From: Adiantum capillus-veneris
Taxonomy: Eukaryota; Streptophyta; Polypodiopsida; Polypodiales; Pteridaceae
NCBI GenBank assembly: GCA_014529385.2
Contig: CM043944.1
Coordinates: forward strand, 76,961,884-77,025,883
Reading direction: 5' to 3'
Length of the DNA stretch: 64,000 nucleotides
Below are positions 10,516-21,987 of this stretch, one piece after another. A model generated the notes under the pieces. That model ran no database searches. It was not told where the DNA came from and was given only the letters and a program-made list of their open reading frames with translations. The stretch's first letter is position 1. The number at the start of each line of letters is the position of its first letter. The translations under genes and the position numbers were made by a program.

Positions 10516-11645
10516 TAAAGATCTCTCCATATGAATCCATCCACAAATATGTCGACAAGTTTTGGGACCTACAACTCAAAGCCACTGTCTTCAAAAAGTT
10601 GGATTTTGGAGAGCAAAAGCAACAATTTTGTGCAGGCTTAACCGAAGAAATGGTGGAGTATGTCAACTCCCAAAGGCTACGTACCATATCGGCGGTAATA
10701 CACCATACTATGGTGGCCTCTCAAATCAATTTCCAAACAGGGGCTAAAAGAAATAATAAGCCCTCGGAAAACAAGGGTTCCAATGAGCCTAAGGGGAAGG
10801 AAAATGTCCAAAAGTCTCCTAAGGGCAACTCCAACAAAGCTAAAGAGAAGGGAGATTACAAAGGTAAGAACAAACTCTCTCCTGAAGAGCTTGAACGTTA
10901 TCGCAAGGATAACCGGTGTTTCAAGTGCGGCGAACAAGGGCATGCGTACCGCGCTTGTCCCCAAAAGAACAACCGCCAAGATCCTCCTAGAGCTTCCTTG
11001 GTTGAAATCCAAGAGGAGGAGACTCACCAAACTCACCACAAAGGATCTCCTCTATGCCATGCTTGGGGAAAGGTAAGAGAACATGATGCTTTTATTCTCT
11101 TTGACCCTGGTTCTACTCATAATTTTATATATATGGAGTTAGCCATCAAGCTAGGCATACAATCCTACGAGATGGGAGATGTCCTACCCTCAGACAATGC
11201 CTTCAAGGGGCAAGAAGCTTCAGCCACTCCCTTAATTGGGAAATTGAGGCTTCATGTCCAAGGCTATTTGGACAAAGAGGACTTCTTTATCTGTCCTCTC
11301 AAGCATGAGGATGTAATCATAGAGGCACCATGGTTTGACCGCCTGGCTGCCGATGTTAAATTTCCTGAAAGGAGAAAGTCCTTTAAGTTCAGGGAAAAAG
11401 AAATGTATATAGATGCTAAGGAAATGGGTAACACTATCCCCATTGTACATACACCAGCTTTCAACAAGTCAATAAAGAGCTCTATTTCTGTGTGCATGAT
11501 TTTTGTTAAAGACTCTCAAAATGAACCTAATGCTTTAGCAAAAGAAAATAAAAGCAACCAAAAGGAATTAGAGTTATCCAATTTTCTCAAGGGGTTTCAA
11601 GATGTTTTTATTGACGACATCCCTTGCGAGCTACCTCCTAAATGA
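10516..11645 (+). pseudogene. gag: element B gag (3' part) and protease
   Basis: The frame is open from the internal deletion (leader joined to gag near 10516) to a TGA at 11643. First comes the C-terminal part of a capsid-type Gag, then a Lys-rich linker, a CCHC zinc knuckle CFKCGEQGHAYRAC (10917-10958), and a retropepsin-like protease with DPGSTHNF (Asp at 11103). The linker leads toward RT without a frame change in the parent. The TGA is CGA (Arg) in element A (18528-18530), a CpG C-to-T change. The Gag N-terminus, including the Ser/Arg-rich domain seen in D, is deleted. Confidence 0.85.
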
Positions 11646-12782
11646 GGTAATGATGACAATGCAATCAAACTTCTTCCAGGAAGTTCACCACCTAACAAAC
11701 CTCCTTATAGAGTTTCTCAAGCTCAACAAGAGGAGATTATGCGGCAAGTGCATGAGTTAGTTGAGAAGGGTATGGTTAGGCCAAGCTCATCTCCATTTTG
11801 CTCACCTATGCTATTAGTGCAAAAGAAAGACGGCACATATCGTATGTGTGTCGACTATAGATCACTAAATAGGATCACTATCAAGAATAGGTTTCCTGTT
11901 CCATGGGTAGAAGACCTGTTTGATAAGCTACAAGGATCGATCTGCTTCAGTAGGATTGACCTAAAAAGTGGCTATCATCAAATAAGGATAGTTGATCAAG
12001 ACATTGTAAAGACCACATTTCGCACCACATTTGGTCTTTACGAATACATTGTCATGCCTTTTGGCTTGACCAATGCACCAGCCACATTCAACCGCTTGAT
12101 GGAGAAGCTGTCCAGGCCTCATCGAACCTTCACTGGAGTGTTCTTTGATGATATTATCATCTACTCTAATTCATTGGAGGAACACAAACAACACCTCCAG
12201 GTAATATTTCAAGTTTTAAGAGAGAATAAACTTTATGTTAATCGAAAGAAAAGTAACTTTTTTTTGCAAGAGATTCAGTATTTAGGTCATATTATCTCTC
12301 AAGATGGCATCCAAATGGATCCATCTAAGTTAGAGGTAATAAAAGGATGGCCTAAACCAAGGAATCTTTATGAACTAAGAAGCTTTATAGGTATGTGTGC
12401 ATACTATAGACGCTTCATAGAAAAGTTCTCACAAATTGCGGGACCATTACATGACCTAACAAAGAAAAGCGTTAGGTATACATGGTCTGCTAAGGAGAAC
12501 AATGCTTTCAAAAAGCTTAAAGAAAAGCTTATCTCTCAACCTGTGCTTACACTACTGGATCTCTCAAAACCATCAAAGGTCCAATGTGATGCTTGTGGTG
12601 ATTGCCTTGGAGCTGTTTTGCTCCAAGAAGGGCATGCCATAGGCTATGAGAGTCGAAGGCTCGACCCTGTTGAGCAAGCTCTTGACATATATGAAAAGGA
12701 ACTCCTTGCAGTTCTACATGCCTTGGACTCATGGAAGCACTATTTATTGGGGACTCCTTTCATTCTGGGAACGGATCACGAA
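11646..12782 (+). pseudogene. pol: element B reverse transcriptase and start of RNase H
   Basis: Continues in frame after the TGA. Typical Ty3/gypsy order: VEKGMVRPSSSPFCSPMLLV, YRMCVDYRSLN, SRIDLKSGYHQIR, MPFGLTNAPATF, catalytic FFDD (about 12141-12152), then LGHIIS. The tethered RNase H reaches the ILGTDHE motif and is cut at 12782 by the copia fragment. The RNase H continuation resumes at 15507. Apart from the upstream stop, this stretch has no frameshift. Confidence 0.9.
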
Positions 12783-15180
12783 AAATGAAACAGGTTGCAA
12801 AGTACAGACTCTTCGTACCGATCGAGGAGGTGAATACATGTCAGGTGCATTTAAGGATTTTTTGGGAAAGAAAGGCATTAAACACCAATGCACTATGCCA
12901 TACACACCACAACAGAATGGTGTTGCAGAAAGGAAGAACAGGTCTTTAATGGAGACAGCTAGATGTATGCTCAAGGCTAAGAGTTTGCCTCATAAGCTAT
13001 GGATGGAGGCAGTTGCTTGTGCAGCACATGTTTTGAACAGGTGTCCTACTCGTGCCTTGAAGACCATTACTGCATATGAAGCTTGGTATGACAAAAAACC
13101 TTCAGTCAGTTATCTTCGAGTTTTTGGTTGTCTTGCTTATGCTCACATCCCTCAGCAGTTACGTGGGAAGCTTGATGATAAGGCAATCAAATGTATATTT
13201 GTGGGGTACAGTAGTGGAAGTAAAGGTTATAGACTTTACAATCCTGCTACAAACAAGATTTTTGAAAGTCGTGATGTAATTTTTGCAGAAACTACTGCTC
13301 AACCTATGGTTGCTTTTGATGTACCTCATATGCAGACACATGATGTATTTGAAGGTTTGCTTCCTTCTTTTGTGGAGAATCAAGAATCACAACAGGTTGA
13401 TAATCTTGATCAATCTTTTGATCAGCATGTGACACCTCATGATGTAGAGGAAATTGTGCGTGAAGAGCAAGAAGTTCTCAGGGAAGAAAGAACCTTACCT
13501 AAATGGGTTCAGAAAACTTTGCAGGATAGCAAGTTGGATGCACCGTTGCCACGAAAAACACGTGCTGGTACTACTTTTGGCAGAGAGCAAGTAGATTTGG
13601 CTTGCTTTAGTACTCTTTGTGATGCAGATGAGCCTGATTCATTTGAACAAGCTTTAGAGTGTGTTCAGTGGAAAGATGCTATGCAGCAAGAAATTGATTC
13701 TATTCATAAGAATCATACATGGGATCTAGTGGACTTGCCTACAGGTAAAAACCCTATTGGTACAAAGTGGGTTTTTAAGGTAAAAAGGAAACAAGATGGT
13801 ACTGTTGACAGGTACAAAGCAAGGCTTGTGGCAAAAGGCTATGCGCAACAGAAAGGCATAGATTATGATGAAACCTTTGCTCCTACTTCTCGTGCGTCCA
13901 CAGTTAGATCACTAGTTGCAATTGCTGCTCATCATGGTTGGAAAGTGCATCAGTTGGATATCAAAACTGCTTTTTTGAATGGTGATTTGCAGGAAGAAGT
14001 TTATGTAAGTCAACCAAGTGGTTTTGTTGTAAAAGGTCAAGAGCAAAAGGTATGTAGATTGCGTAAAGCTTTGTATGGTCTCAAACAGGCTCCAAGAGCA
14101 TGGTATGAGAAGATACATACTTATTTGATTGGCCAGGGATTTCAGAATAGTCCAACAGAAAGTACTTTGTATGTCAAAAAGAGAGATGGAGTTCTCATTA
14201 TGCTAACACTTTATGTGGATGATATGCTTCTTACAGGCAATAGTGCAGATGAAATTGAAGCGTTTAAAGATGCTTTGAGAAAAACCTTTGAGATGTCTGA
14301 TCTTGGTTTGCTACATTATTACTTGGGTATTCAGTTTGTGCAATCAGAAGATGGCATATACATGTTGCAGGCAAAATATTTGCATAAAATTTTGGACAAG
14401 TTTGGTATGCAAAATTGTAAGCCAATCTCTACACCCGTAGAAACTGGATCAAAGTTGAGCATGCACGATGCTGGAGAACCTTTTGATGTACATACTTATG
14501 CAGCAGCGGTTGGTTGCTTGATATATTTGGCAGGCAACACTCGTCCAGACATTCAATTTGGGGTTTCACAAGCAAGCAGATTTATGCACAGCCCAGGTAT
14601 GCATCTTTGGCAGGCTGTGAAGCGCATACTTCGTTACCTTTCAGGTACCCCTAATCTTGCCATGTTCTTTCCAAGGGGGGATATGTATGGAAAGCACAAT
14701 TCTATGCAGCTTCTTGGTTATAGCGATTCAGATTGGGCTGGTGATTTTGACACACGACATTCCACAAGTGGCAATTGTTTTTTCTTGGGAAATGCATGTA
14801 TATCTTGGCTAAGCAAGAAGCAACCCACAGTGGCTACATCAACTTGTGAAGCTGAGTACAGGGCAGCTTTCATGGCAACAGTTGATTGTGTATGGATACG
14901 CAGGTTATTGGCAGATCTTTGTGAGTGTCAACAGGCACCCACTACCATTTTCACTGACAGTCAGAGTGCTATGGCAGTTGCAAGGAATCCAGTATTTCAT
15001 GCAAGAACAAAGCACATAGAGGTTCACTACCACTATGTCAGGGAAAGGCTACATGCAGGGGAGATCACACTAACTTACTGTCCTACACAGGATAACATTG
15101 CAGATCTATTTACGAAGGCGTTATCACGAGAAAAGTTTGAAGCTTTCCGAAAAGCTTTGGGCTTACTCTCATACACATGA
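12783..15180 (+). CDS. pol: copia integrase (C-terminal half)-RT-RNase H, open frame
   Basis: About 800 codons without a stop, ending TGA at 15178. Domains in order: integrase core with TLRTDRGGEY (second catalytic Asp) and TPQQNGVAERKN (Glu); the GKLDDKAIKCIFVGY region; RT from WKDAMQQEID through GTKWVFKVK, LDIKTAFLNGDL, LYGLKQAPRAWYEK and catalytic LYVDDM (about 14209-14226); RNase H with SDSDWAGD, STCEAEYRA and IFTDSQSAM, ending near the DNIADLFTKAL motif. The same frame stays open back to an ATG at 12646, but those codons are out-of-frame gypsy sequence and not native. The open frame suggests a recent insertion. No intact 5' end exists, so it cannot be autonomous. Confidence 0.9.
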
Positions 15181-15227
15181 TGATCTGCTACCTTGTACGG
15201 ATTCACACTATCACTACAGGGGGGATT

Positions 15228-15506
15228 TGTAGACATGTAGTAGTGTTAGTGTGTATACGCGCTTCACCAGGGGCACTTTTCTCCCACTGGGTTTTTCCCC
15301 CTGGACATCTGGTGTGAAAGGACACCTTATCTCTTAGGGTTTCATATAAGCTTTGTAGCTCTGAGTTTGTACATATATTATTATTCCAATACAGAGAGAG
15401 AGACTACAGAGATCTCGTACACAAGCTCTGTGTCTTCTCCTTCTCTATCTTCTTCCTACTCTAAGTTGCTGTCTTCCTTCTGTTTCCTATTTCATCATCT
15501 TCAACA
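15228..15506 (+). repeat. copia C 3' LTR (279 bp)
   Basis: TGTAGACATG to CTTCAACA, directly after the polypurine tract and directly before the resumed gypsy codons FMTQTK. Its partner LTR is absent. Confidence 0.75.
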
Positions 15507-16949
15507 TTCATGACGCAGACCAAGATCTCCGACAAACAAATGAGGTGGAAAAATTTCCTTTCGCAATTTCATTTTCATATTGCTCACATTGCTGGCAAGC
15601 ATAATCAAGTAGCTGATGCACTCTCAAGACGGGCGAGAGTGAATGCGGTTTCCATAGCAACTCACAATGACCTATCTTCAATGATAGATGAGTATACTAT
15701 TGATCCCAATTTTAGAGATGTGATTTCAGCCCTTGCATTAGGGAAGAAAGAAGAACCATTTACCTTACAAGATGGTTATCTTCTCTATGGCAACAGACTA
15801 TGTGTTACTAACTCACTACGTGAGAAAGTAATGTATGAATCTCATGCTCCACCTTATGCGGGGCATAGAGGGGTTCAATCTACCTTAAAGGGAATTGAAA
15901 CATATTTCTATTGGCCTACCATGAAAGTGAACATACAAGAGTATGTTTCTAAATGTGTGGTATGCCTAAAGACAAAATTTGATAGAGGGAAGCAACTTGG
16001 ATTGCTTCAACCCTTGCCAATCCCTAATTCACCATGGGAGAGCATATCCATGGATTTTATCTTTGGATTGCCTAAGTCTATCCATGGGAATACGGGAATA
16101 TGGAGGATAGTAGACAGGTTCAGTAAACAAGCTCATTTTATACCTGTCAAAAAGACTATCAAAGCCCATCAAATGGCAACCCTCTTCATTTCACAAATTT
16201 TCAAGTACCATGGCTTGCCAAAGTCCATAGTGTTGGATAGAGATCCTAGAATGACCAGTAATTTCTGGAAAGGTCTCTTTGAGAGTTTAGGGACAAGGCT
16301 AAACTTCTCTTTGGCCTATCATGCACAAATGGATGGCCAAAGTGAAATAGCTTACCTAACCATTCTCGATCTACTAAAAGCCTATGTAACGGAAGTAGAT
16401 CAAAGATCCCAATGGGAGAAGTACTTACCCTTAGTGGAGTATGCTTACAATAACACTGTACATACTTCCACGGCAAAAGCACCTTTCGAGGTAATTGAGG
16501 GAAGATCAAAAAGCCCCTTGCTACTTAAGGTACATGGGAAGATCTTCGGTGCAGATGAGTATAGCCGAGACCTACAAGAGTCTTTTCAAAAGATTAAGGA
16601 TGCTATCTCTATCTCACAGCAAAGGCAAAAGGCTGCTGCTGACAAGCACAGAAGAGCCCAAGCCTTTAAAGAAAACGATTGGGTCTTGTTAATGTTTCCC
16701 AAGGCTCGATTAAGGCACACGACGGGCAAAAATCCTACGGGCCACCAAAAGTACTATGCTAAACTAGCAAAAAGGTACTATGGTCCCTTCCAGATTCTTA
16801 GGCCAATCAATGAGATGGCCTATCAACTCAAGTTGCCCAATCATTGGCTCATACACAATGCTTTCCATGTGAGCCTATTAAAGCCTTACAAAGGAGAACC
16901 AACTATTGAAGACCCACCGGAGATCGAGGACCAAGAGGAGGTGCTGTAG
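15507..16949 (+). pseudogene. pol: element B RNase H end and integrase
   Basis: Resumes at FMTQTKISDKQMRW and VADALSRR (end of RNase H). The integrase follows: H2C2 zinc finger (HAPPYAGHRG...CVVCLKTK), catalytic core with MDFIFGLP, LDRDPRMTSNFW and DGQSEI (D, D, E), then the [19 protein letters not shown] and [13 protein letters not shown]-terminal domain. The TAG at 16947 is CAG (Gln) in D (23281). Before the copia fragment entered, this was one polyprotein with 11646-12782. Confidence 0.9.
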
Positions 16950-17120
16950 CCCGAGTCCATTCTCCGACATGAAGACAAGGTACTAAGAGGCGGTAAGACT
17001 ATTGGACGATATCTTATTAAGTTTAAGAATTATACTTTTGAAGATGCTAGATGGATGCAAGGCATACAATTAAAGGATAACCTAAACCTTGTCAATGCTT
17101 ACAATGCTGCCCAAGAGTAA
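16950..17120 (+). pseudogene. pol: element B C-terminal chromodomain
   Basis: After the premature TAG the frame continues PESILRHEDKV, then GRYLIKFKNYTFEDARWM, and ends at TAA 17118. The pattern (ILR, a basic stretch, YLIKFKNY, then ARW) fits the chromodomain of chromovirus-type gypsy integrases, which direct insertion to marked chromatin. D has the same domain (about 23281-23445). Confidence 0.65.
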
Positions 17121-17462
17121 GCAAATGTACAAAATGTTTAAAATGAACAAAGTTTTTGTCTTATAAGACTCTCTTTTTCTTTATTGTGCACAAAAATGAA
17201 GTAGTATGCATGCTTAGAGCAAGTTTGCGGAGACGACGTCTCCCAAACACCAAGTAGAGCTTGTCACTCTACTATGGAAGACTGATAGGACTAATGTGCA
17301 GACATGCTTGCCGCAGCCTCAGGCTCTCAAGCACCAAATGGACTAGTCATCCATTGTGGAATGATGTCGTAGGGTAACATAGTGATCCTCTACCCGCTAA
17401 GAAAAGGACTCATGAATATGCTTTATCTTCTCTACACCATAGTCGAGGACAACTATGATTTC

Positions 17463-17475
17463 AAGAGAGAGGTAA
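17463..17475 (+). other. polypurine tract of B
   Basis: AAGAGAGAGGTAA immediately before the 3' LTR. The identical tract is at 23707-23719 in D. Confidence 0.7.
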
Positions 17476-17821
17476 TGTCATAATAATCAATATCTAATTC
17501 TCCTAAATGATTTTCTCATATTAAACTAATCATTTAATGTGGGGAAGTGCCAGGGGAGAAAAGGCTAGAATATTCGTTAAGCTAGCAGACCGGCCACAAG
17601 AGGGATCCAAAGGAGGGAAAATAGGGATCCAAAGGGGGGGCCATCTGCAAAAGAGCCATGTGCAACAATGGGCTAAAAAGACCCTAAGGTTCAGCCCATT
17701 AAGACTTCCAAAATGCTAAGGTTCCAAAATTCAAAGGTTGTGTCCAAAGGGTTAAATCTTAGGGGGAATTGGATGCTTTGTGTGCTCTCCAAAGTCAATG
17801 CATATCCCTACATGGGAGAGG
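17476..17821 (+). repeat. element B 3' LTR, truncated
   Basis: Follows the B 5' LTR for about 345 bp up to CATGGGAG and then switches to minus-strand RT sequence of A (CCATCCTTTTATTACC). GGC is shared at the junction, so this is a deletion breakpoint and not an assembly gap signature. Confidence 0.9.
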
Positions 17822-17822
17822 G

Positions 17823-19219
17823 CCATCCTTTTATTACCTCTAACTTTGATGGATCCATTTGGATGCCATCATGAGAGATAATGTGACCTAAATACTGAAT
17901 CTCTTGCAAGAAAAATTCACTTTTCTTTCGATTAACATAAAGTTTATTCTCTCTTAAAACTTGAAAAATTACCTGGAGGTGTTGCTTGTGTTCGTCTAAT
18001 GAATTAGAGTAGATGATAATATCATCAAAGAACACTCCTGTGAAGATTCGATGAGGCCTGAACAGCTTCTCCATCAAGCGGTTGAATGTGGCTGGTGCAT
18101 TGGTCAAGCCAAAAGGCATGACAATGTATTCGTAAAGACCAAATGTGGTGCGAAATGCGGTCTTTACAACGTCTTGATCAACTATCCTTATTTGATGATA
18201 GCCCCTTTTTAGGTTATTCCTACTGAACTAGGTCGATACTTGTAGCTTATCAAATAGGTGTTCTACCCGTGGAACAGGAAACCTATTCTTGATAGTGATC
18301 CTATTTAGTGATCTATAGTCGACACACATACGATATGTGCTGTCTTTCTTTTGCACTAATAGCATAGGTGAGCAAAATGGAGATGAGCTAGGCCTAACCA
18401 TGCCCTTCTCAACTAACTCATGCACTTGCCGCATAATCTCCTCTTGTTGAGCTTGAGAAACTCTATAAGGAGGTTTATTAGGCGGTGAACTTCCTGGAAG
18501 AAGTTCAATTGCATGGTCATCATTACCTCGTTTAGGAGGTAGCTCACAAGGGATGTCGTCAATAAAAACATCTTGAAACCCCTTGAGAAAATTGGATAAC
18601 TCTAATTCCTTTTGGTTGCTTTTATTTTCTTTTGCTAAAGCATTAGGTTCATTTTGAGAATCTTTAAGAAAAATCATGTACACGGAAATAGAGCTCTTTA
18701 TTGACTTGTTGAAAGCTAGTGTATGTACAATGGGGATAGTGTTACCCATTTCCTTAGCATCTATATACATGTCTTTTTCCCTAAACTTAAAGGAGATTCT
18801 CCTTTCAGGAAATTTAACATTGGCAGCTAGGCGATCAAACCATGGTGCCCCTAGGATTACATCCTCATGCTTGAGAGGACAGATAAAGAAGTCCTCTTTG
18901 TCTACATAGCCTTGGACATGAAGCCTCAATTTCCCGATTAAGGGAGTGACCTAAGCTTCTTGCTCCTTGAAATCACTGTCTGAGGGTAGGACATCTCCCG
19001 TCTCATAGGCTTGTATGCCTAGCTTGGTGGCCAACTCTATAGATAAGAAATTGTGAGTAGAACCAGGGTCAAAGAGAATAAAAGCAGCATGTTCTCTTAC
19101 CTTTCCCCAAGCATGGCATAGAGGAGATCCTTTGTGGTGAGTTTGGTGAGTCTCCTCCTCTTGGATTTCAACCAAGGTAGCTCTAAGAGGATCTTGGCGG
19201 TTGTTCTTTTGGCGACAAG
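17823..19219 (-). pseudogene. pol: element A protease and RT (minus, truncated)
   Basis: Read on the minus strand from 19219: end of the zinc knuckle, protease (LFDPGSTHNF near 19050-19075), linker, RT up to LGHIISHDGIQMDPSKLEVIKGW at the deletion edge. Stops occur at about 18956 and 18228, and the frame is disturbed between 18228 and 18119. Where B has TGA (11643), A keeps CGA, so A carries the ancestral codon there. Confidence 0.9.
19215..19219. other. TSD of element D (left copy ACAAG)
   Basis: ACAAG before D at 19215-19219 and after D at 25279-25283. With D removed, A's zinc-knuckle sequence is continuous, as in B. Confidence 0.95.
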
Positions 19220-19596
19220 TGTCATAATAATTAATATCTAATTCTCCTAAATGATTTTCTCATATTAAACTAATCATTTAATGTGGGGAAGTGCCAGGGG
19301 AGAAAAAGCTAGAATATTGGTTAAGCTAACAGACCGGCCACAATAGGGATCTAAAGGAGGGAAAATAGGGATCCAAAGGGGGGGCCATCTGCAAAAGATC
19401 CATGTGCAACAATCGGCTAAAAAGACCCTAAGGTTCAGCCCATTAAGACTTCCAAAATGCTAAGGTTCCAAAATTCAAAGGTTGTGTCCAAAGGTCAGCC
19501 CTAGGGAAATTGGATGCTTTGTGTGTGACTAAAAAGTCTTTTCAAATCCCTACATAGGAGGGGGCGAGCCTTGGGAGTAGGGGATGAGAGAGAAAG

Positions 19597-19657
<61 letters not shown>

Positions 19658-20130
19658 CTCCCTTTACACAAAGGGAATTAGGGACACATGTCAGCTCCCT
19701 AGCCCAGATGCCCACAAGGTGTGCCCAATTCCAATTGGATGGCCTTGGAGGTGGACCAATGAGAATTAGGCTAGAGTAAATCTAGTTTAATGAATTTAAA
19801 AACACTTAATAAAAGAACCAATGAGAATTAAGTCCTCTAGAAGACTATTGGATAGTTTCCCATGGGGTCCAATGAGCATTCAACAACCCAATGGCTTGCC
19901 TAATTTCTATTGGCCAGGAGGCAAAGGGGTCCAATGAGAGTTTAGTTTCATTATTAAATTACCTTAAGCTCTCACAAAAGGGGAAAGGGGGACACATGTC
20001 AATAGGCTATCACTTATGCTGCTTAATAATCATTGGCTTGATTGGGGGAGGGCCAATGGGGAGATAGCAAGAGCAAATAGCAAGAGGGCCTGCCCAAGAG
20101 AGAGAGGGGGCTGATTTTTGCAAGGCATTA

Positions 20131-20184
<54 letters not shown>

Positions 20185-20883
20185 AATCTCATGTGTGAGG
20201 AAAGAGAAGACTATCTCTTCCCAAGCTTTAATGGAGAGCTCATCACCTACTCCAAGCTTGTGAGATAGGAGCGTACATCGACACACTCTTGGCTTGTGGA
20301 TGCAAATCCAACCAAGATCCAAGCTTCAATGCATGCTCATCTCCTCTACCAAGCTAATTACTAAGCTAAAGCTATGCTAATATGAGTGATTATGTGAGGA
20401 GATGTACATATTTCTCGTAAGATACTCCTTCTTCCTCTCAATCTACTCTCATACCCTGCTAGCTCTCACCATCTTCCAAGGTGTGTGAGGTCTTGGGTCT
20501 GAGAACGGGGATAATTAAAGTTGTGTTTACTAAGTGTTTTGCTTAGTGCATGAAGATTTCATCTTCATTGCACTAGCTAGTCTTGAAGGAACACAAAGAA
20601 TTGTATTGTACAATGTCTCTCTTGATGGGAGAAACCATAATACAAAGCCTTTTGGAGGGGGGACCGGCTCCATGCAAATCCGGTCCTCAACTGTTGTCAA
20701 TAGCTTAATTTCTCTCTCTTTTGAAAGTACTGTTGATGCTATCTAACTAGGTGTTATGATTTTTGTTGCTCTCTCCACCCAAGCACTCTTGTAATTCTCA
20801 TTAGGAATCTATTCTAATGAAATGCCCACTGTGTTTATGCTAATTTCTGCTACATATAAGTTTTTAGACCATTAAATGTTACA
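19220..20883 (+). repeat. element D 5' LTR (1664 bp)
   Basis: TGTCATAATAATT...AAATGTTACA. It is longer than the 3' LTR (1559 bp), mainly because of CA tracts at 19598-19655 and 20132-20178 that are short in the partner (24097-24114 and near 24566). Confidence 0.95.
20534..20746 (+). other. conserved 70-codon LTR open frame
   Basis: A frame beginning MFCLVHEDFIF and ending FESTVDAI is open here. Homologous frames are open at 24930-25142 (plus), 27251-27039 (minus) and 9945-10169 (plus, start shifted). The A 3' LTR copy is broken by a 1 bp loss in the hairpin loop. No known domain. It overlaps the hairpin, so sequence conservation may come from the RNA or from recent common ancestry. Confidence 0.25.
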
Positions 20884-20884
20884 T

Positions 20885-20896
20885 TGGTATCAGAGC
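20885..20896 (+). other. primer binding site of D
   Basis: TGGTATCAGAGC, the classical initiator-Met tRNA complement, one base after the LTR. Confidence 0.9.
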
Positions 20897-21300
20897 ACAA
20901 TGTTTCTCTTTTCTTGCTCAAGAAGGGAGGTCCTCAAGCTAGCTATAAATGGTTGGTATTATTAATTGCCTGTGAGTAAGTAGAATAGGGATTTTTTAGC
21001 CTTGCAGTGCGCTTGCCTTGGTGCAGTTAACGGGGCATCACCGTCGAGAGCTATGGTCTTAATAGTGGAGTCCTACGGGGCTTGCCTACGGCTTAACCAC
21101 TATTGAGCTATTACAAGCTTCACAGGAGCCGGTGCTGTTTTGGTGTCGAAAGACCCTCTCTTCTATTCCTTAAAATTAATGGTATTCGAGCTACGGGTAC
21201 AGTAGCTTGAGTGCTTTTTCTAAAGGGGTAAAGAGGAGTAGCAACTAGGGCTTGAAGTGACAAAGTACACCTAAAAAGTTTACACCTAAAAGTTGTTAGA

Positions 21301-21987
21301 ATGGCTGACAATAGTAAAGAGAGTGAAATTAATGTTGATAACTTTAATTTTGCTCATGAGCAAGCCACTAATGATGCTTCAATGCTTGTTAACTATCATG
21401 TTTCTAGGCTTCAACAATCCATGGGCAATCCATCACTCCAAAGCAAAGTGCAGCGGCAGCTTCGTGCTCACGGGATTCTCCAAGCTTATCACCATGACGA
21501 GAGGACACCTAGGAAGCCTCCTTGTGAGACTACCAAAAGAGGTCTCTCTCCGACTTGGGAAGAAGAAGAGAATCCGTACGAAGGGCTCAGGAATTTACTT
21601 CTTGATGATGCATCTCCTTCCCAAAGGAGAACTCAGGAGCCTCCACCGAAGGAACGAGAAAGAAGTGAGTCTCCCGCCACCTCGGCGGAGATGGCTCCAC
21701 GAAGACGGCGGGCTAAACGCTCTCCATCACCACCAAAGCGGAGAAGACCATCACACTCTTCTCCACGCCATAATTCAAAGAGGGATGATAAAAAGCAAGA
21801 GAAGAAAAAGTCGAGAAAGAGGACACCCTCTTCTCCATCTTCTTCATCCTCTTCCTCTTATGAAAGTGATGGTGAAGACAACGAAGATCAAGACAAGAAA
21901 AAGGCGAGAAAGAGGTCACCCTCTTCTCAACCTTCTTCAAATTCTTCACCTTCTGAAGAAAGTGATGGTGCAACCTTTGAACCATAA
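21301..21987 (+). pseudogene. gag: element D Gag N-terminal region with Ser/Arg-rich domain
   Basis: ATG 21301 (MADNSKESEINVDNF) opens a 228-codon frame ending at TAA 21985; A has a sense codon there. About residues 1-90 are acidic. Then comes a strongly basic Ser/Arg/Pro stretch (PRRRRAKRSPSPPKRRRP) and a Lys/Arg-Ser block with a run of serines, alternating with acidic ESDGED. It resembles SR-type splicing-factor low-complexity domains, which is unusual in Gag. The start is supported by A, where the same Met begins the frame at 26499 (minus). Confidence 0.75.

Larger units (their letters stand above)
12783..15506 (+). mobile_element. Ty1/copia element C, 5'-truncated, inside B
   Basis: The pol segment is followed by a polypurine tract (CAGGGGGGA, about 15217-15225) and a 3' LTR (15228-15506, TGTAGACATG...TTCAACA). 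The 5' LTR, gag, protease and first half of integrase are missing, together with about four codons of B's RNase H. A deletion therefore removed both sides of the original left junction. B resumes with TTCATGACGCAG. Confidence 0.9.
8758..17821 (+). mobile_element. Ty3/gypsy element B (plus), carrying copia C
   Basis: 5' LTR 8758-10305, PBS 10307-10318, gag-PR-RT-RNase H up to 12782, copia insertion, integrase and chromodomain 15507-17120, polypurine tract, 3' LTR from 17476 broken at about 17821. The left flank GCTAG (8753-8757) should be the TSD, but the right copy was lost in the deletion. Relative to D it lacks the 5' two-thirds of gag. Stops at 11643 (TGA) and 16947 (TAG) show that it is inactive. 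Confidence 0.9.

Noticed and set aside
11103-11111. Protease motif DPG instead of DSG/DTG as a possible novelty
   Set aside because: Both A and B have it, and DPG[SA]T variants are, to my knowledge, common in plant gypsy proteases.
12646-12782. N-terminal start of an 844-codon copia ORF
   Set aside because: These codons are out-of-frame gypsy RNase H sequence. The copia frame is native only from about 12783.
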